DNA of 64,000 nucleotides from positions 19,716,001 through 19,780,000 of the forward strand of contig CM082577.2 of assembly GCA_040954595.2 (NCBI GenBank), written 5' to 3'. The position numbers and the translations under genes are program-made. The notes below the pieces were generated by a model. That model was not told where the DNA came from. It ran no database searches and was given only the letters and a program-made list of their open reading frames with translations. Origin of the DNA: Balanoglossus misakiensis (Eukaryota > Hemichordata). Below, piece after piece: positions 47,401-59,625 of this stretch; the first letter of the stretch is position 1; each line of letters opens with the position of its first letter.

Positions 47401-50400
47401 CAACAAATTAACTGTAAACTCACTGAAAACTGAATATGTTATTTTTAGAGGTAAGAACATGTCAGTAGAGATAACAGGGAAAATTGATGTCAAAGGGGTA
47501 ACAATAGACGAAGTACAAACAACTAAGTATATCGGTGTAAAAATAGACAATAAGTTAACATGGAAACATCACATTAGAAATGTAAACAGGATGATTAGTA
47601 TGAAGACATGAAGACTGGTATTCTTTATAGGTTAAGGGATGTTGTCTCTCCACATATTCTTATACTATTGTACAACTGTTTTATCCTTCCACACATTTCC
47701 TATGCTATAGAAACTTGGGGAAATACTTATTTATCTTTTTGAAGCCAATACATCTCACATAGAAAAGAATTGTACATGTATTGGCGGGATCAGACCGTCT
47801 TGCACACTCTTCACCATTGTTTAATGAGTTACATATCTTGAATGTATACAAGCAACGTGATCTTCAACTTTCCTTGTTTGTTCATGATGCTCTCAATGGC
47901 AAGCTTCCACCAGGATTCTCAGAGTATTTCGTTCCTATTCAACATTCTTATCATACCAGAGCAAAAGATATAGGTGACCTTTTTACTCCGAAATATAACA
48001 GTAATGCTGACCAACATCCCATAAAGTACACTGCAGCAAAGGTTTGGAATAAACTTCCTGAAAATATGCGCTGAATGACGTCAAAAAGTTCATTTAAAAA
48101 CAATGAAATCCTTCTTAGAAAAAGTATAGTTTGACTTTTTTTTGAATGTTTTACTAACAAGTGTTCTACTGTTCACCATGAGGGGGTGGACTTGACTAGT
48201 GCGAGTGCCCTATTTTTCCTACCTCCTTTTTTCACTTTATCAGTACATTATTTACCATTCGATGTAAAAATTGAAAGTGAAATAAAATTGAATTGAATTG
48301 AATTGAGTTTTGCCTATCACTTTGTGTTACACTACAAACACATGCAATATACAGTAACAATAAACACAACTCTGTATTAGTAGTTTCATGATAGATTTAC
48401 TCTGATTATCACATGAACTGGCCCAAATCACCACCTGTGTGACGTAGACCAGGACAGATCAAAAATCCAGATCACCCCTGTTCTACGTCATCAACCGGAA
48501 CTATTTCCACTGATTCGCCGTAGCTTTGTTGTCAAACAGAAACAGTACGTGTAGCGGCATTTACAATACAGAAATGAAATTTAAAAAAATGACGGTTCCA
48601 TGACAATATCGCTTTGTAAGCTCAAAACAGAAAGGTGGAATTTGGAAAGAAGACAGTCAACGCAACGATCATGGACGATCATGGCTGTCACAGTTTTGGG
48701 TCAGGTATGTACTGAACCTCTATACTCCACTGGTCAACGAAATGTATAAGACGTGGCAACAGGTCGCAGTAAAATTGTTAGAGAATCGATTACATTTGTG
48801 TAAGGCCGAACTTCGAGCAAACGGAACTCAACGGGACGACTTGTTGGGAGATTTTATGAATGATCAGCGATAGTTCATCATTTTGCGTATATGCAAATGA
48901 TGAACTATTGCTGATCATTCATAAAATCTCCCAACATATCTCGTGGGGAAATAATCCCGCTCAGTAAAATACGACGCCGCTCCAAAATTGTTGCATGATA
49001 CTGAATTTTTTTAGTCTTGCCTCTTCTAACGAAAAATAAGAAGACAGTTCATGTGATAAATATATAATCCCATGATATCTCTCTTTGTTTAACGTCATCG
49101 TATACTCGTGGTTTTCGCAGAAGCGTACAACTTCTCGCCTGCGGCTCGAAGTTGCACTGCTCGGCGAAAACCACTCGTATACGATGACGTCAAACAAAGA
49201 AAGATATCATGGGATTATATGTAATTATCTGATAGTGCATTACTCAATATCTATAGCCAATATCCAGATATCCAGAAATAATTATTGACACTTTTGAATT
49301 TTCGTTTTGGGGTTTGATCCAAACAAACAAATTTCGTTTGTTGAACTTATGTGACAATATGAGACGGTCCCTTGTACATGTACTTACCATCTTGTTTGTC
49401 AAAGGTTTGCCTTTTTTCAGATGGCACCAAGGTTATATTGTCTGCACGAAGCACAAAGTAGGAGACTTTCTTATTCCTCAACCAAAGATTATAACCACCT
49501 TCAATATACACCGGAGCATAGGTTGGGTGTTCAGCCAACAGTTCCTTCTGTTCCGGACTCATCACTTGTGCTATAAAGTTCTCTCTTCCTGAATCATTAG
49601 TATACTACAAAAAAAATGATCAAGGTAAATTTCAGACATGCATGCACTGCAGTCAATCCCAACAAAAAGATGACATCACTTAAACTTTGATCACACTAAA
49701 AATAGCTTTTTAATAATGTTCAGATGTTATTCTCGTTTACAGTTTACAAAAACTGTATACAGACAGTGCCACAAGACAGTGTGCTGTCCTAACAACAGAC
49801 AAGATGGCTGATCATAGTCTGTGTTGGATATCAGGAAAAAACAGCAAATTGGGTGAAAAATTGGACAAAACTAAAGTCTACTTATATTATACGATGCACA
49901 TGAAATATAGAAGGAAGCGAAGGCAGTCCACTATTTGAATGCATCAAACGAGAAACTTGCAGAACATTTGTATCGGATGTAATGTTTGTACACACAAAAT
50001 TATGCACATGCGCATGAGACGACAGTCGCCTTTTAATTATTATCACATGAACTGGCCCAGATCACCACCTGTGTGACGTAGACCAGGACAGATCAAAAAT
50101 CCAGATCACCCCTGTTCTACGTCATCAACCGGAACTATCTCCACCGATTTGCCGTAGCTTTGTTGTCAAACAGAAAAAGTATGTGTACCGACATTTACAA
50201 TACAGAAATGAAATAAAAAAATGACGGTTCCATGACAATATCGCTTTGTAAGCTCAAAACAAAAAGGCGGAATTTGGAAAGAAGACAGTCGACGCAATGA
50301 TCATGGACGATCGTGGCTGTCAAAGTTCTGGGTCAGGTACATAGCCTAGGCTAGGCACAAGTCCAGTACATTCCGAGTCGAATCAGCGTGGGGAATTGTT

Positions 50401-53400
50401 TCGAGCCAGTTCAGCGTGACGACTGAACCTCTATATTCCCCCGGTCAACGAAATGTATAAGACGTGGCAACAGGTCGCAGTAAAATTGTAAGATAATCGA
50501 TTACATTTGTGTAAGGCAGAACTTCGAGCGAACGGAACTCAACGGGACGACTTGTTGGGAGATTTTATGAATGATCAGCGACAGTTCATCGTTTGCGTAT
50601 ATGCAAATGATGAACTATCGCTGATCATTCATAAAATCTCCCAACATATATCTCGCAGGGGAAAATAATCCCGCTCAGTAAAATACGACGCCGCTCCAAA
50701 ATTGTTGCAAGATACTGAATTTTTTTAGTCCTGCCTCTTCTAACGAAAAATAAGAAGACCGTTCTTTGTCGTCTGGACGCGTTCACAATCTCCCGCATGT
50801 ATGGCTTCAAAGAGCGACAGGCCTAATTAACCTGTTCGGATTAGTTGGACGATATTTAACTGCAAATGGATAGTAAATATATCAGAGTTGCAACCAACAG
50901 CACAGTATCAGTTGTCCAAAATAGGCCTACAGCTACAGTTCTCCCAAGATCGAGACCTTCACTGCATGCAATGACTCTGGACGCTACCCTAATGCTCTAT
51001 GTACATGTACATGTATCTAATATTCGGTGTACTAAAATTAATATTATATTATACCAGTATATTGATGGTGTAAATCACGCTATTATATTATACCAGTATA
51101 TTGATGGTGTAAATCATGCTATTTGATTGGTCGAGACATGACACGTGACCGTGATATATTAGCCATATACCACAGTCATATATCATAGTCAAAATGCCTT
51201 TTTAAAATGTTTTATGCAAAGTTTCAATATACTGGCATAATATAATACTCCCCCAGCCATGGTATACCACGAGATTTTGACCAGTTCACGACATATACGC
51301 ACGAGCGATAGCGAGTGCGTATATGGCTGGGGGTGTTTTATTGCTTAATTATATTATACCAGTATATTGATGGTGTAAATCACGCTATTTGATTGGTCGA
51401 GACACGACACGTGACCGTGATATATTAGCCATATACCACAGTCATATATCATAGTCAAAGAAAATGCCTTTTTAAAATGTTTTATGCAAAGTTTCAATAT
51501 ACTGGCATAATATAATACTCCCCCAGCCATGGTATACCACGAGATTTTGACCAGTTCACGACATATACGCACGAGCGATAGCGAGTGCGTATATGGCTGG
51601 GGGTGTTTTATTGCTTAATTATATTATACCAGTATATTGATGGTGTAAATCACGCTATTTGATTGGTCGAGACACGACACGTGACCGTGATATATTAGCC
51701 ATATACCACAGTCATATATCATAGTCAAAGAAAATGCCTTTTTAAAATGTTTTATGCAAAGTTTCAATATACTGGCATAATATAATAGCAATAAAACACC
51801 CCCAGCAATGGTATACCACTCGATTTTGACCAGTTCAACTCCATATACGCACTCGCTATCGCTCGTGCGTATATGTCGTGAACTGGTCAAAATCTCGTGG
51901 TATACCATGGCTGGGGGTGTTTTATTGCTTAATTTTATTGGTCGAGACACGACACGTGACTGTGATATATTCGTCATATACCACAGTCATATATCATAGT
52001 CAAAGAAAATGCCTTTTTAAAATGTTTTATGCAAAGTTTCAATATACTGGCATAATATAATAGCTGGTCAAAATCTCGTGGTATACCATGGCTGGGGGTG
52101 TTTTATTGCTTAAATATCAATATGATTATTTTTACTGTTTAAAACATGCTTACTCTAGAGTGGTGATCAGCAAGAATTACATAAAAATGTTGAAAAACTA
52201 GTCTGGTCCCCTGCCCCTTTCCCGCCGCTGGCTGCGCTACGCTAAAAGGAAAGGGTCAGACACGAACTATTGTAAACATGGCTCATATTGGCATACGGAC
52301 ATTGGAGGCATCCCTCTTGTTTATGATCATGTGGTCTTTGTTTCATTATAATATGCGGGCCAGCTTTTTGGCCAAGATGGTGGCTTGTACCTGACCCCTT
52401 TCCTATAGGCGTAGCGCAGCCAGCGGTGAGAATGGGGCAGGGGACCAGACTAGTTGAAAAAAAGGCCATACTTATAGCGGTTTTTGATTTTTATGTTGTA
52501 GCTGTAAAGCAAAAAGTCCTTTCAGAAATATGGCATGGCAGGTCTTTCATTTCCCGACTGCAATTTTTTGTTTTTGTTTGTAACTACAGCAATGGCTCCA
52601 GTTCTAGCTTTTCATCCAACATTCAATAACTAAATGTTTAAATGGAAGTGTACAGTTGTGGTTGATCAAAATAATGATACACAAAATAAAGGAATATACA
52701 AAGACTTTTGTTTTCTTTTGAGAACCTCACATAATCTTAATTTAATTGCTGCTAACCGGCCCCCCAAAACAGCTCTTGCAATGCTGTCTTCTTACCTTAA
52801 AAACATGAAAGTGAGCATCATAGTCAGAGATTCTCTTTAATCCAAGTTCTGCTACTTCTACTGGATCCTCCGGTAATTCTTTTGGAACAGGGAATGGATT
52901 AACATGCCGAAATTTGTAAAACCAATACAGCATCCGCTGTAATTTTCTGACTGGGTGACCTTTACGACCAAAAACAGCCAGTAATACACCTTTTGTTTCT
53001 TCATCTGGCATCACACCTATATTGATATGATAAGCAAAGAGGTATTGGTAGAAAGCATATACATGTATGCTATCTTGGTACCTTTAAAGGAACATTAGCT
53101 GTAACTTTCCGCTATATGGTATCAGTTCACGTCTGTGTACCAAATGCAGTTTCTTGTTTTACTGCAAACAGCATGTTAATATACCCAGTTCACAGCTATT
53201 CAACATAGCCGGTAACAGCCATCCATTACTATTGTTGACAAAATGAATTCTAGTCCGGACTTGAATTCATTTTTTTGCATAATAATTATAATGCTAACTA
53301 TACACACACATGTTGCGTTAATAAGCTACATGTATATACTGGGCATCTCATTATGTTTCAAGAAACTGCAGAAGATACACAAAACAAATATAATGACATC

Positions 53401-56400
53401 ATAGCGAAAAGTTACAGCTAAGGGACCGTTCAGTTTTTACGGCTGGGAGGGGGGGGGGCGGCAAGTTTGTGTCATCGGTTTTCAAAATCAGGCCAACCCC
53501 CCCTTCACTCAGCACCAAAAAATGATGACCCCCCCTTTGACAGACCCAAAAATATGATGACCCCCCCCCCACGCCGAAAACATTCGCCGTCCTGATCCTA
53601 TGTACACTGTATCCAATAAAGGGAATGAGGCTCCTCACACCTCAATTATAAATATCTTAAAAGTAATATAATAGTATATCGTTGCAATAAAGAAATCTAT
53701 GATAAAAATAAAATGACAAGTCAATACAATAGTTGCTAGAATTGGTAAAACAAGAAAAGTGGCGGGGGTGTCCCCCTCCCACATGAGAAAATTTTGTAAA
53801 ATACGGTGCTCAAAGTTGCATTTTAATGAACTCAAAAGCAAATTAACTCAATGTTAGGCAGGACAAATTTTAATTTTGGCACTCCACTCAAAGTAAGCAT
53901 CGGGGTGGGGTGGCAAGAAGTCTGCCCGGCCTGGTGACATCATTTATAAAACTTCTAGTATATAGAAGATGCAGCGCGAAAGTATAAGTTTTGCGAAATG
54001 GTTTAAACGATTATTTTCCTTTATGTATTTACTTTGTTAAATAATATCATCAATGGGGTTGGGGTGGCAAGCACTCTGCCCTGGTACACTAGACAAACCA
54101 GCAAAAAACGAAATGTGGCGGAGAATGAAGGGGGTGGGTGTGGGAGGGGGTGTTTTGTAAAATAAAGGGCGCGAAACTGCAATTTTGTGGACTCAAAAGC
54201 AAAAGTTCGGTGGCAAAAGTATGTGACCCCCCCTAAGCGTTTAAAAAAACCAGATGACCCCCCCCCCCCCTTTTGGACTTCAAAATTTAAGTGACCCCCC
54301 CCCCCCCCTGGATTTTCTCCGAAACACATTTTACACGTTTTTTGGCTCTCGCGTGTTTCACGAAAATTCATTGCTCGTGAAAATAACCCGTTTTAAAGTA
54401 GTTTGGTCCCGGTAGAAATGGGGGTTCAGACAGACTAAACATCCGGGCCAACACAAATTTGAACTTGTTACGACGGCTCAGTTGATCCTTCCCTGATGTA
54501 CATGTACTCTCCCGCTCATCCAATAAATGGTGAAGATGCTATGATGATTAAAATGGCGAGTGGCTGTCATATTTTCCCTTTTTGTGTGTAAAAAACGCAA
54601 GAAAATTGTGAACAGTACAAATAACCAGCCATTACCGGTATTCAAATCCGCCATTTTGAATTTTTACAGGTCAGAAAAGGTGGCAAATTTTCTCAAATCT
54701 GAGTCGGCCCAAATTCGGGTACCAGTAATTGTGGACGTAGCCAAAATCTATTCCCAAAAGGACATTTACTTTATGTCACCTTAAATTTACGTTGGGTCGA
54801 CTGATGTGAACGTCACACATATACAAATTTCCACATGAAATACCTGAAAGTTTCCAGTGTTTATGTTAGCATAAAAAATTGCGTACTACACACATAGTTC
54901 TGTATCTGAATGCAAAATTAATATCGCTTTCGTAGATATCATACACATTCAATAAGAGACCTAGCAGCAGATAGAGCGCCGCTGTAATGGGTAAGGGTTG
55001 CAGAATCAAAGGCAGGGTGATATCATAAGCAGGTTATGATGAGAAGCTGAATATTCAACAAGCCAAAATATGAAGGGAGTGGAATAAGATAGTGTATATG
55101 TTTTATATCAGGTCTGTACATGTTTTATATCAGGACAATTTGATTATTAGGTCCCATTAGGTTGTGTATGTACCATGGGACCTAATGGAATCAATTACGT
55201 CTGTATGTACTGTAATAAGTCGGCTAAGCGCCCCTAGGCTACCAGGCAAATGCCCTACCCTAAAATTCTCTTAAATTTTAATTTTGAGGCCATATTCAAT
55301 TTGCCCAAGCTCCCACCCCCACCCTTCGATCTTGAGCCCGTCATGGTCCATGGGGGGATAGTAGCCATCCACCACTCAAGCTGAATAAAAAAAATGTGAC
55401 ATGGAGAAGGGACCTGTGTCTGACCTCAAAAAAGAGGTGAACAGCTAATGAAGGAAAATGCAGGTCGAGAAGAACAAAAAATCGCGTCAAGGACAAGGTG
55501 GTCCCATTGAGTGATTACACAAGAAAAAGTCTACACCGGAGTACATGGCCATATACAGACAGACAGACACACACATAGCGAGAGATCAATGGGCAAACAC
55601 TGACTGACCCATAAGCTGCCAATGGCATATGTACTGTACATACACTAAATAGAACAGCTGGCCTCTTTAAAACTTAGCCAGTTATGTAATCACGCAGGAA
55701 TTTGCTGTGTATATAAATCACAGGGGGTTCCTGTTTAATTAAAACAACTCAATAAAGTAAATACACACCACTTTGCAAAGCAATCTGACCAGTAGTTCTT
55801 GAGTTACTGAGTTTTGACCAAATTCAAATTTTTTCAGCTTATTTGCATATTTTTGGCAATGACAACTTTATTTGAACAAACTCCCATCTACAGCCCAGCC
55901 TGCATCAGCACACCAAATATCAAGTTGATACACGTAGCGGTTTTCAAGTTTTTGATGTGGACGGACATACAGACATACATCCATCCATACATACATACAT
56001 ACAGACGCAACCGATCCCATAAGGTCCCATGGTACATACCAATGGGACCCAAAAAGTAAAATTTAGCAAAAATCACAATTTTTCATGCAATGCCACCATA
56101 AAGCCCCTATAGCTGCCAAATTTCACATATTTTTTTCCACAGTAAAATACGTCAAATGTATTCCCTATCCTCTAAAATCCTCCCCATTAAGCCATATTGC
56201 TTGCATTTGCATCAGTTTGTCATCTCTTGGCGACGCATACCACGATAGCTGCGTACTGTTTGTATGGAGGCTGATTAAATCGGTGCGGCACCTGTTTTAA
56301 TACATAGCGTGTTCAATACTACATACAGCCACAATCGGGCATCGATCAGATGTTCATGTATACCTATCAGTAAGCTTATTTAGATGGACCAATTTAAGTT

Positions 56401-59400
56401 GGAAAATAAAGTCGTGAAAATATTGCAAAAAGTGGCAGCTCTAGAGGCTTTAATGACACGACATGCCTCATTATTAAGATACAAATATACACTCTATCAC
56501 CATGCTTTTTTTCCTTCCCAAAGGTTTGCACAATCATTTTGAGTCACTTCGCCACCTGGTATTTACCTTTTGACTTTTCATATTGTTAGACGCATATGTG
56601 GGGAGTGGCTGTGTTGCCTTTTTTGTCTGTTTGTGTTTCTTTTCATAAATGTTCTTGAATGGAATTTTCCTGCATCGATATAATGATTGTAACACAAAGT
56701 TTGCACTTTGTTGACCTTACCATTATCTTCCATCTGTTGTAGCACCTTGATTGCACACGTCTGTTGATCTGGATAATGGTGAAACATAGTCTGGATAAAG
56801 TTTTCTGGGATAAATTCTCCTTTAGGAAATATATGTAGAATTCTGTTGTAGGCTTTGACATCTTTCTCCAAGCCAAACCTTTTCATCCATTTGAGGGCAA
56901 TATGTATAAATTGTACATGTCCACGTCTTCTTATGTCTCTTCCTTCAAAAGTTTCAATTGCTTTTTCAAAATTTTTTCTGTTAGGTTTCTTCTTGTATGC
57001 ATCTTCAAAGACATTGTCCTGTAGAACAACTGATGTTTTGCTTCTTTCCTTTTGGAAAATCTCAGCATATCTTTTGTCTCGTTTATCTTGACTATTTGTT
57101 ATACATGTGTGAAAACGTGCTGCTCCAGTTATCTGGTAAAAATAAACCAAACATAAGTGACATTGAATATTTCTCCTTCAACAAAAACTTTTAACCCTTC
57201 CCTTTTAGAGCAAAAAATGCGAACTACATTATTTTGGTCATTATTGTTTCATTTCATAAGTGAAATTAAAGAGAATTTCAGTCTGACCCGGGCATATATC
57301 CATGATGCATCAACACACAAAATTTAAAGCTTGTATCTATTCCGGTCCTAAAATTTTGAGTTCACCGACACCCTCACACACATACATACATACATATAAC
57401 ATACATACATACATACATTATAACATAAACAGAACAACATACTACCAACCTTTGAGGCGTTTCTACATCTACAGTAAAGCGTTGATTATCCGAACGTTGA
57501 TTATCCGAATTGTTTGGCCATCCGAGCTCACTCTGTGTCCCCCCCCCCCCAGAGTCTACATGTAGACGTATAGGCCCACCTTGTTTAGTTAATCATTGTT
57601 TGATGATCACGGCCCTCTCTGTCAAAGGACGGCATTATAGTACAGCACTTTCCTATTTGCCTAATGTTTTGTATCCTCGGGTATGTATCATTTGGATGCA
57701 ATCACAAGAGGTGTGAAAATAAACAGCTCGACAATGGCACGGTTTGTCAGCTTTGCTATAAAAAGGATGCGACCGATGGTCGGCTTCTTCTTTAAAAGTT
57801 TGCGGCATTTTGTCAAAACTTGAAAGTGTTAACTAGTTCGGTAGATGTGTTTAAAATCGCGTCAAGGACACGGTGGTCCCATTTAGGGATTACACAAGAA
57901 AAAAGTCAACACTGGAGTACATATACAGACAGACAGACACACACATAGAGAGACCAACGACAAACACTGACTGACCCATAAGCTGCCAATGGCATGTGTA
58001 CTGTACGTATACCAAGTAGAACAGCTGGTCTCTTTAACAGTTAGCCAGATATGTAAATATGCAGGAATTAGCTGTGTATACAAATCTCAGTAGGGCGTTT
58101 CTATGTACTGGCAATTGCTCTTCTTGAGATGAAATTTTTTGTGGTATGACGAAAGATCGTACAAAATAAAAAAGTTCAGAATTACCTATGATTTGATTCC
58201 ATTATAATACTGAAGAAGCTAATCCCATCAACTTACAACTCAAATTTTAAAGTAATCAGCCATTCAATTCACTTTCTGAGAAATATAATTTTTTTTATCA
58301 AAAAATGAAATTATGCCCCCAAAATACAAGATATTGCCCCCACAAAACATTGACACTTTCATCATAGGTTTTGTAAATCCTCATGACAACTCACCTTGGA
58401 ACCTTCAAATCAAATTTCAAAGCAATGGGGTAGAGGGTTCTGAGATGAGTTTTGACCAAAAATATCAAAAATCACCCCCAAAATATACTATTGAATTATT
58501 CAAGTTAATTTGAAAAACATACATGCAAATCTTACTTGGGGTACCCGTAGGAACATGCCTACCAAATTTCAAATCAATCTGACAAGCAGTCTTACGAAAA
58601 ACAAATTTTGACCAAAAATGGCAAAAATCTACCCAAAAATATACTATTGAATTCTTCAAATTGATTTGAAAAACATACATGCAAATCTTACTTGGGGTAC
58701 CCGTAGGAACATGCCTACCAAATTTCAAAGCAATCTTACAAGCGGTTTTACAGAAGAAAAAAAAATTGATCAAAAAGGCAAAAATTGCTCCAAAATTATA
58801 AATATGCACATTTTGCAGCAATTTAAACAAAACTTTTGTAACTCAGATCACCTATATGAAGCCCCATACTAAATTTCAAAGAAGTCGGCTGATCTATTCC
58901 AGAAAAGTAGATTTTTTACCAAAAATGTGGAAAATTCACACTAATAGCTCAAACCATACAGAACTGTGTGAGGTTAATATAAGGTACATGCATACCAATT
59001 TTTATATCAGTATGACCAGTGGTTGTTGAGTTTTGACCAATTTCACGTTTTTCCCAGCTAATTTGTATATTTTTGGCAATGACAACTTCGTTTGAACAAA
59101 CTCCCATCTACAGCCCAGTATGCATCTACACATCAAATATTGAGGTTATACACACAGCGGTTTTCAGTTTTTGATGTGGACGGACATACAGACATACATC
59201 CATCCATACATACATACAGACAGACACAACTGATTCCATAAGTATATTACATAACCAAATGGGACCTAACAAGAAAATTAGAATATTCTAACATATGGAA
59301 AATTAAGTATACGGCAGCTATCTTGGATAAACCTTAAAACTTACACATTTCCGGTCATCAGATTTTGGTAGACTTTTTATGTTATTAAGGAGATTCAATA

Positions 59401-59625
59401 CTACAGAAAACCGTGGCATTGAGAATTGTTGCTACTTTTTTAGGGTAAGGTCCTAATCTTTTATTTTATAAGTGCAGCTAACTATAGATGGAATATCATA
59501 AAACCCACATAATAGAAGATACATACCTTAGGTGTCAAGTACTTGAAATACTGGACAGTATTGAGAAGTCTACAGTATGTAGTGCATGTTCCGCGAACTA
59601 CATACGCTATCCCAACAGATGACAT
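41258..59625 (-). CDS. ECSIT: ECSIT, Toll-pathway adaptor and mitochondrial complex I assembly factor (spliced, 5 exons found)
   Basis: Exons 59625-59527, 57132-56721, 53016-52796, 49604-49388 and 41445-41258 join in frame (phases 0, 1, 0, 1) to 1137 bases, 378 residues. Recognised from family signatures in order: a helical (PPR-like) N-terminal half with Y-N-R-I-L-x-I-F-P-K and H-H-Y-P-x-Q-Q-T-C, then F-G-R-K-x-H-P, V-N-P-F-P-V-P, Y-N-L-W-L-R-N-K, L-R-A-D, and E-G-P-V-F-A-I-C-M-T-G. In other animals ECSIT links TRAF6 to Toll/IL-1 signalling, takes part in BMP signalling and assembles respiratory complex I with NDUFAF1. The first exon is a plausible mitochondrial presequence. A stretch of about 20 conserved residues between exons 4 and 5 is missing, so a short exon may be undetected. 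Confidence 0.93.
41806..42370. mobile_element. composite foldback element with AAGCAATAA / ATTATATCA ends
   Basis: aagcaataacccccgcc starts a hairpin (arms to about 41940) ending ttgctattatattatatcaa. A second inverted copy of the outer end, atgatataatataaca, lies at 42357-42372. The enclosed 74-codon frame from 42039 is not recognised. Confidence 0.55.
43121..44246. mobile_element. PIF/Harbinger-like MITE family B, full copy
   Basis: Ends gggaccatccagtttttacg and the inverse of gggaccgttcagtttttacg, with TTA on both sides (43118-43120 and 44247-44249). G and C runs up to about 28 bases. The LINE fragment begins immediately after. Confidence 0.78.
44688..45127. mobile_element. 440-bp MITE with TTAA target duplication, nested in the LINE
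   Basis: Ends ACCCCGGTGCGG and CCGCACCGGGGT are flanked by TTAA (44684-44687 and 45128-45131). The insertion splits the LINE endonuclease G-D-F-N motif. TTAA suggests piggyBac or Kolobok type. No transposase. Confidence 0.88.
46204..46792 (-). mobile_element. family A element nested in the LINE
   Basis: It is flanked by AAAAA on both sides, inside the LINE's lysine codon run (T-P-I-F-K-K-G). On the - strand it begins gggtcccattggtatgtacc, has a TATG/GGATG repeat and ends ccttgacgcga. About 590 bp, shorter than the 57857 copy. Confidence 0.88.
48404..49062 (+). repeat. family F long block, copy 1
   Basis: From ttatcacatgaactggccc through tgtgacgtagaccaggacag and tcgctttgtaagctcaaaac to caacatatctcgtgggg. 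A second copy at 50036-50760 lies on the other side of ECSIT exon 4. Confidence 0.75.
49063..49222. mobile_element. foldback element family F, second hairpin
   Basis: ataatcccatgatatctctc at the left is inverted at the right (aaagatatcatgggattat). Same family as 20282-20437. Confidence 0.75.
49388..49604 (-). CDS. ECSIT: ECSIT exon 4
   Basis: 217 bp from acceptor ttttttgtag. It contains S-P-E-Q-K, the G-x-Y-N-L-W-L-R-N-K core and L-R-A-D. Donor g|gtaagt leaves phase 1. Two copies of one repeat block flank this exon. Confidence 0.92.
50036..50760 (+). repeat. family F long block, copy 2
   Basis: Near-identical to 48404-49062 with an extra segment (about 50345-50420, ccgagtcgaatcagcgtggg) that is also present inverted in the MULE-like element near 4510-4560. 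Confidence 0.75.
51043..52111. repeat. tandem array of foldback family D
   Basis: Unit starts (attatattataccagtatat) are at 51043 (short), 51082, 51348 and 51618, about 268 bp apart, then a partial unit from about 51934. In the second and third units the hairpin has lost part of one arm; the unit from 51618 has both arms, around ccatatacgcactcgctatc. Confidence 0.85.
52198..52453. mobile_element. hAT-like MITE
   Basis: Ends CTAGTCTGGTCCCCTGCCCC and its inverse (one base shifted), flanked by a perfect 8-bp duplication, ttgaaaaa (52190-52197 and 52454-52461). No transposase frame. It lies in the ECSIT intron just past exon 3. Confidence 0.85.
52796..53016 (-). CDS. ECSIT: ECSIT exon 3
   Basis: 221 bp. 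It completes Gly then V-M-P-D-E-E-T, F-G-R-K and the hallmark V-N-P-F-P-V-P followed by L-P-E-D-P-V-E. Donor aag|gtaaga, phase 0. Confidence 0.94.
53422..54315. mobile_element. Harbinger-like family B, right end missing
   Basis: It starts TAA|GGGACCGTTCAGTTTTTACG and follows the 43121 copy through its C-run part, then breaks off at ctggatttt without the terminal inverted repeat. Confidence 0.7.
54316..55148. other. ECSIT intron sequence, nothing recognised
   Basis: No exon with splice support was found here. Confidence 0.4.
55150..55210 (+). mobile_element. family A 5' fragment
   Basis: aggtcccattaggttgtgta and ccatgggacctaatggaatc match the family A start; the rest is missing. Confidence 0.6.
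55482..56050 (-). mobile_element. family A element, internally deleted copy
   Basis: Flanked by A runs on both sides (55476-55481 and 56051-56055). Near-identical to the copy at 46204-46792, so the two share the same internal deletion. Confidence 0.85.
56721..57132 (-). CDS. ECSIT: ECSIT exon 2
   Basis: 412 bp from acceptor tttttaccag to donor g|gtaagg. It encodes the conserved N-terminal helical region, including the F-P-K and H-Y-P motifs and the M-E-D-N-G end that splits Gly across the junction. Confidence 0.93.
57857..59266 (-). mobile_element. family A element, longest copy
   Basis: About 1.4 kb, with AAAA before its 3' end (tcgcgtcaaggacacggtgg on the + strand) and gggacc at the other end. 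It has a tandem doubling of a roughly 130-bp segment (acatgcaaatcttacttggg at about 58520 and 58678). It lies in ECSIT intron 1. Confidence 0.78.
59527..59625 (-). CDS. ECSIT: ECSIT exon 1
   Basis: 33 codons from ATG, ending AAG|GTATGT in phase 0. The peptide has no acidic residues and several Arg/Lys, Thr and Tyr, fitting a mitochondrial presequence. The start is chosen because the next exon has no Met near its beginning and its acceptor matches phase 0. Confidence 0.7.

Larger units (their letters stand above)
44250..48305 (+). mobile_element. decayed non-LTR retrotransposon (LINE, CR1/L2/Jockey-like), with nested insertions
   Basis: In order: an APE-type endonuclease start (H-C-N-I-R-S-L, L-S-E-I-W, G-G-G-V-G) at 44250-44640, its G-D-F-N motif split by a MITE at 44687; reverse transcriptase with N-Y-R-P-V-S-V-L, Y-Q-Y-G-F-R, L-D-L-K-K-A-F-D and F-A-D-D-T at 46797-47600; and a 3' end at 48284-48305 of repeated GAATT/ATTGA units after AATAAA. 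It has stops and frameshifts (for example after 45402 and 47228), so it is dead. It lies in the last ECSIT intron on the opposite strand. Confidence 0.88.
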
